From assembly GCA_020629715.1 (NCBI GenBank), contig JAHDCU010000008.1, positions 1-64,000 on the forward strand: a DNA stretch of 64,000 nt, in the 5' to 3' direction. This document shows, piece after piece, positions 33,715-43,900 of the stretch. Positions within the stretch are counted from its first letter, which is position 1. Each line of letters opens with the position of its first letter. This stretch comes from Saprospiraceae bacterium (GTDB lineage: Bacteria > Bacteroidota > Bacteroidia > Chitinophagales > Saprospiraceae). Position numbers and translations under genes: made by a program. The notes beneath the pieces were generated by a model. The model saw only the letters and a program-made list of their open reading frames with translations. It made no database searches and had not been told where the DNA came from.

Positions 33715-34098
33715 CTATACATCCGCAATGGCAGTACTATCGGCATCACTCCATAGATCTTCGATATCATAAAAGTTTCTAGTCTCAGGATAAAATACGT
33801 GTACAATGGTATCAAAGTAGTCTACAAGTATCCATTTAGACCCATCTACGCCTTCAATGTGATTGGGTAATATTCTCATCTCATTTTTTACTCTCTTACT
33901 GATATTGTCAGAGATGGCACGTACCTGTGTAGTAGATTCGCCTTCACATATAATAAACCAATCCGCAGGAGCTTCCGCTAATGATTGTAAATTGATTTTT
34001 ACGATATTTTTGCCTTTGATATCTTGTATGGCATCAATGATCCTATCTTGAAGATTCATATCTTGATCTACTGCCTTAGCTTGTTTTGTCTTTGTCAA
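33715..34098 (-). CDS. rsfS: Ribosome silencing factor RsfS
   Basis: A 127-aa protein of the Iojap/RsfS family that binds ribosomal protein L14 and blocks subunit joining in starvation. The signatures IVKINLQSLAEAPADWFIICEG, VKNEMRILPNHIEG (core LPNHIEG), WILVDYFDTIVHVF and ending FYDIEDLWSDA are all present (short motifs quoted). Its length is normal. It lies upstream of ftsH on the same strand and is divergent from birA. Confidence 0.95.
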   Translation of the reverse strand: MTKTKQAKAVDQDMNLQDRIIDAIQDIKGKNIVKINLQSLAEAPADWFIICEGESTTQVRAISDNISKRVKNEMRILPNHIEGVDGSKWILVDYFDTIVHVFYPETRNFYDIEDLWSDADSTAIADV

Positions 34099-34213
34099 AT
34101 TTTCTTATTGTCCTTAGTTGCTAGTGATAGTTCTTAGACAAGAACGGTTTAATGGAGTGCAAAGTTAGTAAAATAGCCTATTATTATGCTTTGCTTCTAA
34201 CTTTAGCACCATC

Positions 34214-34963
34214 ATGATCGGACATACGGAGATAAAACTGAATAAAACGAGATCAACAAATGATTTTGCTGAAGACTTGTGTATACAAAATGAGATCCAA
34301 GAGGGTACAGTGATACTTAGCACTTTTCAGTCAAAAGGGAAAGGGCAGATTGGTAAATCCTGGTATAGCAGTCACGACAAAAATTTACTTTGCTCCCTAA
34401 TTTTAGAGCCATCATTTTTACCCTTGAAGTCACAATTTTATCTGAGTATAGTAGTTTCTCTCGCAGTCAGAGAACTCGTATGTCAATGCTGTGGGCGCGA
34501 TGATATAAAAGTTAAATGGCCAAATGATATCTATTGTGATAAAAACAAGATAGCTGGAATATTAATCCAAACTATTTTACAAGGAAATAAGATGAGATAT
34601 GCCATAGTCGGTGTAGGACTCAATGTTAATGAGAGAGAATTTCCTATCGATATACCCAATCCTACATCTATAAGCTTGGTGACTGGAAATAAGCTTAATG
34701 TTGAGGAAGTAAAAAACTTATTTTATCAATGTATCGAGGAGTCTTATTCAATGTTAAGGGCGGGTATGCATTCACAGCTCAGAAATCTATATTTGGAGCA
34801 TCTCTACTTAAAAAATATACCAGCTTATTTTTCAAAAAACGGAAGAGTATTCACTGGAACTATTAAGGGTATTACCGATGCTGGTCATTTGATCATTGAT
34901 CAAGGAGGTGAAGAATATACTTATGTTAACAATGAGATCATTTATGTAAAACCTAGAAGATAG
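34214..34963 (+). CDS. birA: Biotin-[acetyl-CoA-carboxylase] ligase
   Basis: A 249-aa biotin protein ligase without the N-terminal repressor domain, so it only biotinylates carrier proteins. The biotin/ATP-binding loop reads SKGKGQIGKSWYS where GRGRxGRxW is usual; KWPNDIYCDKNKIAGILI and the VGVGLNVN segment are standard. The C-terminal beta domain covers about 205-249. It is divergent from rsfS across 115 bp, which holds TA-rich promoter-like sequence, and is followed by cinA 57 bp later on the same strand. Confidence 0.95.
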   Translation: MIGHTEIKLNKTRSTNDFAEDLCIQNEIQEGTVILSTFQSKGKGQIGKSWYSSHDKNLLCSLILEPSFLPLKSQFYLSIVVSLAVRELVCQCCGRDDIKVKWPNDIYCDKNKIAGILIQTILQGNKMRYAIVGVGLNVNEREFPIDIPNPTSISLVTGNKLNVEEVKNLFYQCIEESYSMLRAGMHSQLRNLYLEHLYLKNIPAYFSKNGRVFTGTIKGITDAGHLIIDQGGEEYTYVNNEIIYVKPRR

Positions 34964-35020
34964 TGAGTAAAATAATAAGTGTATTCGCAATCAAATCAAC
35001 CGTAATCTTGTTTTAAATCC

Positions 35021-36262
35021 ATGCAAGCACAAGTTATAACTATTGGTGATGAAATATTGATAGGCCAGATCATTGACTCCAATAGTGCATGGATAGGAGA
35101 GCAGCTAAATCTCCAAGGGATAAAAATCAAAAATATACTATCGATTAGTGATGATCGTGATGCTATCATTGATGCATTAAAAATGGCTTGCGAAGAAGTG
35201 GATTTGATATTGATCACGGGTGGGCTTGGACCTACGAAAGATGATATCACGAAATTTGCAATAGCAGAGTTTTTAGAGGATGATTTGGTTTATGACCAAA
35301 ATACTTTTGATCGTATCACCAAGTTGTTTGCAAGGTTTGGAAGAAAAACGACAGATGCCCACAAGGCTCAATGTTATATGCCTTCTAAAGCTAAGCTTCT
35401 AATCAATAAAATGGGTACGGCTCCGGGTATGCTATTTGAGTATCGTGATACTATTATTGTATCTATGCCAGGAGTACCTTACGAGATGAAATATCTCATG
35501 ACGAATGAGGTACTTCCTTATCTAAGAGCTAAAGGATCAGATATTCACATTAAGCATAAAACGATAAGAACTGCAGGGGAAGGAGAATCTAGAATTGCCA
35601 AACATATTGAAGACATAGTTACTGAATTTCCCGATTATCTTAAAATTGCTTATCTGCCTAGTTTAGGTACCGTCAGGTTAAGGATTTCAGGTGAGCATCA
35701 GGATGCAGCTCTCCTAGAGTCTTCTATCGAACAATATAGGCTTAAGCTCATACAGAGATTAGGAGATCTTGTCTTTGGATACGATAAAGATTTACTACAA
35801 GATGCAATTTTGAAACTGGCAAATCATAAAAGTCAAAAAATAGCTACTGCGGAAAGTTGTACAGGAGGAATGATTGCAAGTAGATTAACTTCCGTTTCCG
35901 GCTCTTCTAGTTATTTCCAAGGATCAATTATAGCATATAGCAATGATATAAAACGAAATTTGCTCGATGTAAAGAGTGAGACCTTATCAAGTTATGGTGC
36001 AGTGAGTGAAAACACCGTAATAGAAATGGTATCGGGAGCATTAAAGTTATTAAATGTGGATGTTGCCGTTGCCGTATCAGGTATTGCTGGACCTACAGGT
36101 GGTACTAACGACAAGCCGGTGGGAACAATTTGGATAGCAGTAGGAAATCAAAATGAGACTAAAACGTTGAGATTGAATTTATCTAAGGATCGTCAAAAAA
36201 ATGTGGAGTATACCACTCATGCTGCGATGAATATGCTAAGAAAATTTTTGATGAGATTGTAA
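35021..36262 (+). CDS. cinA: CinA family protein (nicotinamide mononucleotide deamidase-like)
   Basis: A 413-aa protein with an N-terminal MoCF/COG1058 domain (about 1-165; IGDEILIGQIIDSNSAWIGE start, GGLGPTKDD, PGVPYEM) and a C-terminal CinA deamidase domain (about 250-413; TAESCTGGMIASRLTSVSGSS, AVSGIAGPTGG, VGTIWIAVG; short motifs). Its relatives take part in pyridine nucleotide salvage. The length is normal and both domains look intact. It lies between birA and the E2 gene on the same strand. Confidence 0.95.
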   Translation: MQAQVITIGDEILIGQIIDSNSAWIGEQLNLQGIKIKNILSISDDRDAIIDALKMACEEVDLILITGGLGPTKDDITKFAIAEFLEDDLVYDQNTFDRITKLFARFGRKTTDAHKAQCYMPSKAKLLINKMGTAPGMLFEYRDTIIVSMPGVPYEMKYLMTNEVLPYLRAKGSDIHIKHKTIRTAGEGESRIAKHIEDIVTEFPDYLKIAYLPSLGTVRLRISGEHQDAALLESSIEQYRLKLIQRLGDLVFGYDKDLLQDAILKLANHKSQKIATAESCTGGMIASRLTSVSGSSSYFQGSIIAYSNDIKRNLLDVKSETLSSYGAVSENTVIEMVSGALKLLNVDVAVAVSGIAGPTGGTNDKPVGTIWIAVGNQNETKTLRLNLSKDRQKNVEYTTHAAMNMLRKFLMRL

Positions 36263-36303
36263 TTGGACTAGCTTTGTACTAGTTTTTTGAAAACCAAACA
36301 ACT

Positions 36304-37608
36304 ATGGCGAAAGTAGACCTTATCATGCCTAAAATGGGCGAAAGTATAATGGAAGCAACTATACTTGGATGGCTAAAGCAAGTCGGCGATCCTATTGCAT
36401 TGGACGAAACTGTCTTAGAGATTGCAACAGATAAAGTAGATTCTGAGATACCTTCTCCTGTGGAAGGAGTGTTGAGTGAAATATTATTCGAAAAGGATGC
36501 TGTGGTAGCCGTAGGATCTGTAATCGCTAGAATAGAAACAGAAGGTCAAGGAAATAGTGATCAATCCAAGCAAGAGCACAAGCCCGAAGCGCCAGAACCA
36601 ACCCAAACTGTAGTACAAGAAAATCCTACTAAAGAAACCAAAGTACAGCAACAGCAGCCATCAGTGAAGTCCTCATCTGATAGGTTTTATTCACCTTTGG
36701 TCAAAACTATTGCTAAAGCTGAAGGTATATCTCAAGATCAACTAGACCTCATCCCAGGTACCGGTAAGTCTGGCAGAGTAACTAAAAAGGATATTCTAGG
36801 CTATATAAATAATGGCAATTCTTCTAAACAGGCTCACGTAGAGACTACTTCGCCAACACCAGTATCTGATATTGCGAATACTCCAGTTTCTAGCGGTGCT
36901 AATGTCGAGATCATAGAGATGGATCGTATGCGTAAGTTGATAGCTGATCACATGGTTATGTCTAAGAAGACCTCACCCCATGTTACTTCTTTTGTAGAAG
37001 TAGATGTTACTAATATGGTCAATTGGAGAAACGCTAATAAACAAGAATTCCAAAAGAAACATGGAGAAAAAATAACCTTCACTCCTTTAATCATGGATGC
37101 TGTGGTGAGGGCACTGATAGATTTTCCTATGGTCAACGTAAGTGTAGATGGTAACAATATTATCCGAAAAAAGGATATCAATGTAGGTATGGCCACTGCA
37201 TTACCATCTGGTAATCTTATAGTACCTGTGATAAAAAATGCTGATCGTCTTAGTATGCTTGGATTAGCTAAGTCAGTCAATGATCTTGCCAGTAGAGCAA
37301 GAGCTAATAAATTGAAGCCGTCAGATATACAAGATGGTACATTTACGTTGACGAATGTAGGTACCTTCGGTAATGTGATGGGTACTCCGATTATCAATCA
37401 GCCTCAGGTTGCTATCATGGCTGCAGGAGCGATCCGCAAAAAACCAGCCGTATTAGAAACAGAATATGGTGACGTCATTGCCGTACGACAAATGATGTTT
37501 TTATCACTTTCATATGATCACAGAGTGGTTGATGGATTTCTAGGTGGGTCATTTTTACGACGTGTAGGGGATTACCTTGAGGCATTTGATGCGTCTCAAA
37601 CTATATAA
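36304..37608 (+). CDS. Dihydrolipoamide acyltransferase (E2 of a 2-oxoacid dehydrogenase)
   Basis: A 434-aa E2 component. One lipoyl domain (residues 1-80) carries Lys44 in EIATDKVDSE. A Pro/Gln-rich linker leads to a peripheral-subunit binding domain at about 128-166 (YSPLVKTIAKAEGIS, GKSGRVTKKDIL). The catalytic domain ends with H406-x-x-x-D410 (DHRVVDGF). The acyl substrate (pyruvate, 2-oxoglutarate or branched-chain) cannot be decided here because no E1 gene is adjacent. In Bacteroidota this gene often stands away from its E1. Its stop is 10 bp before the OmpA/PD40 gene. Confidence 0.95.
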   Translation: MAKVDLIMPKMGESIMEATILGWLKQVGDPIALDETVLEIATDKVDSEIPSPVEGVLSEILFEKDAVVAVGSVIARIETEGQGNSDQSKQEHKPEAPEPTQTVVQENPTKETKVQQQQPSVKSSSDRFYSPLVKTIAKAEGISQDQLDLIPGTGKSGRVTKKDILGYINNGNSSKQAHVETTSPTPVSDIANTPVSSGANVEIIEMDRMRKLIADHMVMSKKTSPHVTSFVEVDVTNMVNWRNANKQEFQKKHGEKITFTPLIMDAVVRALIDFPMVNVSVDGNNIIRKKDINVGMATALPSGNLIVPVIKNADRLSMLGLAKSVNDLASRARANKLKPSDIQDGTFTLTNVGTFGNVMGTPIINQPQVAIMAAGAIRKKPAVLETEYGDVIAVRQMMFLSLSYDHRVVDGFLGGSFLRRVGDYLEAFDASQTI

Positions 37609-37618
37609 TTAGATTTAG

Positions 37619-39829
37619 GTGAAATCTGTAAACAAAAATATAGTGTATAAAATCTTCTTCCTTGCAATTTTCTGCGGATTCTTACTATCCAGTAGCTTTG
37701 GACAAGGGCACATGGTCAAGGAAGGGAATGAATATTACAAAAATGAGCGATATGATATAGCGCTTAATTTTTATAATCGTATCCCAGAGGATGAAAGAGG
37801 TGCGGATATTTTATTTAAACTAGGGGATTGTAAATACAATTTAAATCAATACAAAGAAGCTATTTACCAGTTTTCAAGAGCTTATAAGAAAGGGTATAAC
37901 GAGCGCAGTATTTATTTAAAGATGGCAAGGTGCCAGCATTTTGTAGGAGAATATAAATTAGCCACTCGTCTTTACAAAAGATATTTGAGAACACTTTCGT
38001 CAAAAGATAATACGAGATCTCAAATCATACAATGGATCAAACAATGTGCATATGCAATAGATCATGCCCATGACCCGGATGTTGCATTCGTTGAAAACTT
38101 AGGGGATTTCGTAAACTCGATACACGACGAGGTCCACCCAGTATTTAGTCCTAATTACACAAATAAATTTTATTATAGTTCCAATCGTGGGGGTTCTACC
38201 GGTGGATTACGAAATTCAAAAGGGCTTAAAGATGAGTTTTATGGTCAATACGCCCATGATATGTATTCTACAAGTTTAGTCAACGGAGATTGGGAATATC
38301 CAACAGGAGTTAATGAATTGATCAATACCGCACGTCATGAGGTACTATTAGATTTTAGTCGTTCGGGAGATGAGGTATTTTTTTTAAGATCAAAAGATCT
38401 TAAAAAAGGTACGATTATAAAAGACTCTTTTCGCAATGATATTGTACCAGATGCAGTTGCTAATAGTTATATCAGTCCAGTAGTTGGTGAGCTTGAAGAT
38501 CGATATCTCAATGTATTTGATGACTCTACCTTCGTTTTCGCAAGTAAAAGAGCAGGTGGTTTTGGTGGTTATGATTTATACATGACTATTCAGAGAGAAG
38601 GTATATGGTCTGACCCGATCAATCTTGGAGATAAAATCAATAGTCCAGCTGATGAGATTGCACCATTCTTGACAAATGATGGTAGATCTTTATATTTTAG
38701 TACAGATAGAAAAGAATCCTTCGGCGGTTTTGATATTTATAATACCAATTATTCAGTGGAAGGTGCAGAATGGAGCGATGCTCAAAATTTAGGAGCACCT
38801 ATAAATAGCGCTAATGATGACTTAAATATTGCTATATCGAATGATGGCAATACGGCTATATTTAACTCAGATAGAGCTGGCGGTTCTGGTGGTACTGATC
38901 TGTATATAGCATACCTCAAAAAACAAGTACAAGGTCAGCTCATCTCATCATCTACAGTCCCTTACATCGATCAACTCATTGCAAACAGCATACAAGATGA
39001 GGTCGTTAAGGATAGCACAGTAAATCAAATACCTCTAACGGATTCTGAGGTGCCTACTGAACAACCAAATGAGCCAGAAATTATACAAGAAAGAACTGTT
39101 GTAATCAAGCCATTATATTACAGTGATGATGATAATGTTTTTACACCTCAAAATAATGTAGTACTAAAAGACCTGGTAGATATTATGAGGATCTTTCCAG
39201 AGCTTAGAGTTTCTATGACCTGTTATTCACTACAAGAGGGTTTACCAGAGTTTGATCTTTACTTTAGCATCAAACGAGCAGAAACTGTAAAGGATTACTT
39301 AATAACTCAAGGTATAGATGATGACAGAATATTGATCCGAGGAGTAGGTAGTAATTATCCTTTTGTGAAAAAAACATTTAAAGAGCAAAAAACAAATATC
39401 GCCAAGCAAATCAATCGTCGTATTGAGATCGAGTTACTTGATATTAATGAATTGCCGATTACAGTCAATTATGAAAATCCCACGGTCGTAGATTATTTGA
39501 AAGACAATAAATATCAAATCTATAGAACCCTCATCGATGATGTAGTATTTAGAGTAAAAATTGCCAAAGTAAGTCAACTATTTCGAAATGAAGTACTCAA
39601 TACACTTACCGATGTCATTATTGATGAAGAGGATGGTCAATACCTGTATACTGTAGGTTTATACAGTGATTTTTTTACTGCGTTGAGTGTTCATAAATTG
39701 CTTGTAGATCAAGGATTTGATTCGAATATTAGGATCTACAAGGGTGGTGTAATACTGAATGCTCCTGAGATAGAAGAACTAGCAAAGTCCAACAAAGAGG
39801 TTCAGCGTTATTTATCCAATAGGAACTAA
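37619..39829 (+). CDS. TPR-PD40-OmpA outer-membrane protein
   Basis: A 736-aa envelope protein starting with GTG. The order is: signal segment (about 8-30), tetratricopeptide repeats (about 30-150; GNEYYKNERYDIALNFYNRI, then KYNLNQYKEAIYQFSRAYKKG), WD40/PD40 beta-propeller (about 160-440; FYYSSNRGG, DLYMTIQREG, LYFSTDRK, FNSDRAGGSGGTDL), then an OmpA-like peptidoglycan-binding domain (about 495-620) and a C-terminal SPOR-like stretch (DGQYLYTVGLYSDFFTAL). The architecture resembles PorE and similar proteins of the T9SS-associated envelope in Bacteroidota. It has no overlap with the E2 gene and its 3' end overlaps the GHMP gene by 18 bp. Confidence 0.85.
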   Translation: MKSVNKNIVYKIFFLAIFCGFLLSSSFGQGHMVKEGNEYYKNERYDIALNFYNRIPEDERGADILFKLGDCKYNLNQYKEAIYQFSRAYKKGYNERSIYLKMARCQHFVGEYKLATRLYKRYLRTLSSKDNTRSQIIQWIKQCAYAIDHAHDPDVAFVENLGDFVNSIHDEVHPVFSPNYTNKFYYSSNRGGSTGGLRNSKGLKDEFYGQYAHDMYSTSLVNGDWEYPTGVNELINTARHEVLLDFSRSGDEVFFLRSKDLKKGTIIKDSFRNDIVPDAVANSYISPVVGELEDRYLNVFDDSTFVFASKRAGGFGGYDLYMTIQREGIWSDPINLGDKINSPADEIAPFLTNDGRSLYFSTDRKESFGGFDIYNTNYSVEGAEWSDAQNLGAPINSANDDLNIAISNDGNTAIFNSDRAGGSGGTDLYIAYLKKQVQGQLISSSTVPYIDQLIANSIQDEVVKDSTVNQIPLTDSEVPTEQPNEPEIIQERTVVIKPLYYSDDDNVFTPQNNVVLKDLVDIMRIFPELRVSMTCYSLQEGLPEFDLYFSIKRAETVKDYLITQGIDDDRILIRGVGSNYPFVKKTFKEQKTNIAKQINRRIEIELLDINELPITVNYENPTVVDYLKDNKYQIYRTLIDDVVFRVKIAKVSQLFRNEVLNTLTDVIIDEEDGQYLYTVGLYSDFFTALSVHKLLVDQGFDSNIRIYKGGVILNAPEIEELAKSNKEVQRYLSNRN

Positions 39830-40693
39830 TAGGTGATCAGGTATAGCATTTATTTCTACCTTGTCACGACTATAAAGTAAAAAGAAACCTCCACCACCTG
39901 CCCCGCATAGTTTCATGTAATATTTATCGTTTTCCAGTCCATGCCGCCAGTAAGCTTTCATATGGTTAGGGATGAGTTCGTTGGCAAGTAGTAGCTGTAT
40001 CTCGCTGATTCGTTTCATATGATGATCAAAAGCTGATTGATCTAGGCTTTTAGTTAGAAAATTTATACAATGATCACTATGTGAGATGAGTTGCTCGAGT
40101 AAAAGAGACCCGCTATCATCAGCAATAGCTTTTTTGAACAGTTCGATCATTTTGGAGGTACTTCTTTTTTGCTCAGAATCAACTAAGTAAAATTGAGAGT
40201 TCAGTCTATCAAAATTATGTTTTTCTTCAATATCAATATGTATGGAGCTCAACGTGATAGCCGCATTAAAGAAGATCACAGTAGGATCTATACCAGAGCT
40301 AGTCCCCTGAAAAAATCGCTCGATTGTGGCCAAATTATGTTTTGTTTCTTCAAGTCCGTATGATTTTTTAGTAAAAAAAGTATCGTAAAGTGCAGCCGTA
40401 ATAGCTCCAGAGCTACCTGTACCATATCCCGACTTTATATTGCTATCAAAGAATAGTCCTTTTCGACATTGGTGTTTGAATTTTTCTGAAAGAAATGTTG
40501 TGCCTTGAAATGATTGGCTTTCTAAGTAATCAATAAGTGCGGTATCAAAAGCTTTTCTATTTGTATCGAAAGCCCATCGACCAAAAAATTGATTTAAGGG
40601 TAAAGCAAATCCTTGACCACCATAGAGTACGTTGTGTTCTCCAAATAAAAGAACCTTCCCAAAATACTTTTTATGAGTACTGACCTCTTTCAA
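39812..40693 (-). CDS. GHMP-family kinase (mevalonate kinase-like)
   Basis: A 293-aa small-molecule kinase. The start is TTG at 40691-40693; no ATG exists before the conserved FGKVLLFGEHNVLYGG. The phosphate-binding GHMP motif is GYGTGSSGAITAALYDTFF, with SSGIDPTV following it, and the C-terminal motif reads MKLCGAGGGGFFLL. The family includes mevalonate kinase and related sugar kinases; the substrate is not decided here. The 18-bp convergent overlap with the OmpA gene is small. Confidence 0.85.
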   Translation of the reverse strand: MKEVSTHKKYFGKVLLFGEHNVLYGGQGFALPLNQFFGRWAFDTNRKAFDTALIDYLESQSFQGTTFLSEKFKHQCRKGLFFDSNIKSGYGTGSSGAITAALYDTFFTKKSYGLEETKHNLATIERFFQGTSSGIDPTVIFFNAAITLSSIHIDIEEKHNFDRLNSQFYLVDSEQKRSTSKMIELFKKAIADDSGSLLLEQLISHSDHCINFLTKSLDQSAFDHHMKRISEIQLLLANELIPNHMKAYWRHGLENDKYYMKLCGAGGGGFFLLYSRDKVEINAIPDHLLVPIG

Positions 40694-40746
40694 ATAATTA
40701 ATATCTATTACATTTGCAGTGCAAAATAATTAAAGATTAGAATACT

Positions 40747-40902
40747 ATGACTTCAACTAATTCTTCTACAGCAATTTACTGGATTTATTTCTTGATTTCT
40801 CTAATTGTATGTATTGCGATGCTGGTATTCTGTAATGAATGGTTTTGGCTTTCACTACCATTTGTACTTACCTATCTGATCAAGGCTATGCGCTGGATGT
40901 AA
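40747..40902 (+). CDS. Small 51-aa membrane protein
   Basis: An ATG-started ORF giving MTSTNSSTAIYWIYFLISLI followed by a second hydrophobic stretch, so about two membrane helices, and a basic end KAMRWM. It is not overlapped by a larger gene and fills most of the 300-bp gap between the GHMP kinase and the giant adhesin. Shorter than usual annotation cut-offs. No family is recognised. Confidence 0.5.
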   Translation: MTSTNSSTAIYWIYFLISLIVCIAMLVFCNEWFWLSLPFVLTYLIKAMRWM

Positions 40903-40991
40903 ATGTAATCCAGCTTTTTTATTGTTCAACTTCAACATTTTTATTAAAAATAAGATTCATGTTATAACTTAACGTTTATAACAAGACCCCT

Positions 40992-43900
40992 ATGAATCGA
41001 ATAGCTAGACTTTCAATAGGTCTGGTTGTGTTATGCTGTTTTTCTATTGGAAAGCTATATAGTCAATGTAATAATCCACCTAATGGCGTAGATTGTTTAT
41101 GTTCTACGGCACAACTTTTATGCACTCCAGATGATCTTGATGGATTTACTTTTTCTATGTCTTCAGCTACAAATTTCGGTGGATTACCATTCTTTGATTT
41201 ATGTCCACCATCTAATGGAATAGGCGGAGTTCCGAATAATGTAAATTGGTTTTCGTTTATAGCGTGGTGTACAGATTTAACACTTGATGTAAACATTACA
41301 AATTGTTCAGAGGCTCCTAATGGATTTTATGGTGTACAGCTCGCATTATTTGAAAATTGCCCAACTGCAACTGGGGGGAATTGGAGCCCACTTGCTTGCA
41401 TTACAGATTCCGATATCACTCCTGTCTGCGGAGATTCACAAACTAATTATCCAACATTAGAAACTATAAGTGTTTCAAATCTAACCATTGGAAATGTTTA
41501 TTACTTTATGCTTGATGGTTGTGGCGGTTCGGCCTGTGATGTCATCATAAATGTTCCAAACGTTTGCGGTACAGGTATGATAGATCCATGGACAACAGGT
41601 CTTACAGGTCCCATGGAGACTTGTGTTGGCAATACAGATACATATGTCGCTGAGGATCTAGATGGTGCTGTTGAGTTCTATTATTACTTAGATGGAGTGC
41701 AGATTGCAACAGGTGATGAATTGACAACTATTGACCAGACATGGACGACGGCAGGTACATATGAGCTATGTGTAGATGTTTCTAATCTACCATGCATTCC
41801 AGAATCAAATGATCCTCCACAGAATTGCATTACTATTCAGGTATGTGAGGAAGCCGATGCTGGTATCATTGGTATAGATACGAGTCCGGCCTGCCCTGGT
41901 GAAACTATAAATTTTACACTAAGTGGAAATACTATTATTCCAGATCATAATCAATATATTTTGATTTTAGATGCTAGTGGAAATATTATACAAGTTTCCA
42001 ATAGTAATACTTCTACGTTTACTCACCATGAATGTAATAATTTTACTGTAGTTAGTTATAATGTCAAAAGTGGCGGCCCTACTCCTATGATTGGACAAAA
42101 CTTTGCATCCACTTTTGTTTGTACGGATGCCTGCTGTGATATAGAGATCCAACAATTTTCTTTTGAAGACAACGAAATTCCAATTTTTGTAGATCCACCT
42201 ACGGATATTACGCTGGCATGTGCTGATGATGTCACTCCAATGGAAGATTTAAACTGGACAGATAACTGCGATGGTACAGGAGTAGTCACTGGTATGGAAG
42301 TTGGTTCTTTTGATTTGTGTAGCGGAGGCTCTTTGACAAGAACATGGACATATACCGATCAATGCAATAACACTGCGACGCATGTTCAAAATATTACTAT
42401 TGATCCATTAGAATTAGCATCATATGATAGTCCTCCTAGTAACATGACAGTTGCATGCGATCAAGTACCTACAACGGCGTCTGATTTAATGTATACCAAT
42501 AATGAAATTGGAAATTGTCTAATAAGTGGAACGGTTACCCCGGTAATAGAAGATAATTCTGATCTATGCGGTGGGAATGTTACAATCACATGGACAGAAG
42601 TAGATCCATGTGGAAATGACTTAATTCATATACAGACAATTACTGTAGATCCAGCACCAAGTCCAGTTTTTATTGCTCCTCCTGCAGATATGACGGTTAC
42701 TTGCGATCAGATTCCAGTAAGTGCTCCAGATCTCATGTATAGTAATAGTACTCCATCATGTTTGATTGAAGATACGGTAAGTCCAGTGATGGCCGGTTCG
42801 GCAGATGAATGCGGCGGAAGTATTACGTTTACTTGGCAAGATATAGATCCATGTGGAATTCCAATTATTCATATACAAACGATTACAGTAGATCCTGCAC
42901 CGATAGCCACTTTTACGTCTTTACCTTCAGATATGACGGTAGATTGTAATAATTTACCTTCTGTCACTCCAATGGACTTGATGTTAACTAACGGTGAAAC
43001 AGAAGATTGTTTGATAGACGGAACGGTAAGCCCTACTAGTTCAGGAAGTATAGATATATGTGGATCATCGATCACTTATAACTGGGATTTTATTGATGAT
43101 TGCGGTCGTCAAGTCAATCATTCACAAACAATAACAGTTGACCCGATAACAGCTCCCAGTTTTGTTGATCCACCTGCTGATATTACAGTGACTTGTGATA
43201 ATATCCCTATATCAGGAGTAGATTTGATGTATACAAATTATGAAACGGGTGCTTGCCTCGAGGAAGGTTTTATAAGTCCAGTTCAAGATGGCATCATAGA
43301 TGCCTGTGGAGGTTCATATTCATATATTTGGAACCATATAGATCAATGTGGAAACCCAATTTCACATGTCCAAAATATTACTATTAGCTCACCACCATTA
43401 CCACAATTTATTGACCCGCCAGCAGATATCACGGTTGATTGTGCTGACGTACCAGTAGGTGCATCTGATCTCGGTTATACCAATAATGATGCATGTCTCA
43501 TAATGGGTACAGCAGCTCCTATCCAAAATGGTACCGTAGATGCATGCGGAGGTACTATTCAATTTATTTGGATGGACGTTGATGATTGTGGTAATGATCT
43601 TAGCCATACGCAGACGATCACAGTAAATTCTGCTCCTCAGGCTATCTTTATCGATCCTCCTCAGAGTATGACGATAAGCTGTGATGAGATTCCTATTTCT
43701 GCGCCCGATTTAAATTATGATAATCAGGTAGCGGGATTATGTAATATTAGCGGTACTGTCTCTCCGGTAGAGGCAGGTGATATTAATGAATGTGGAGGAA
43801 CCCTGACCTATACATGGCAATTTATGGATGATTGCGGTAGAAATTTAGTTCATATTCAGAATATCACGGTCGAACCTGCTGCCCAAGCTTCATTTGATAA

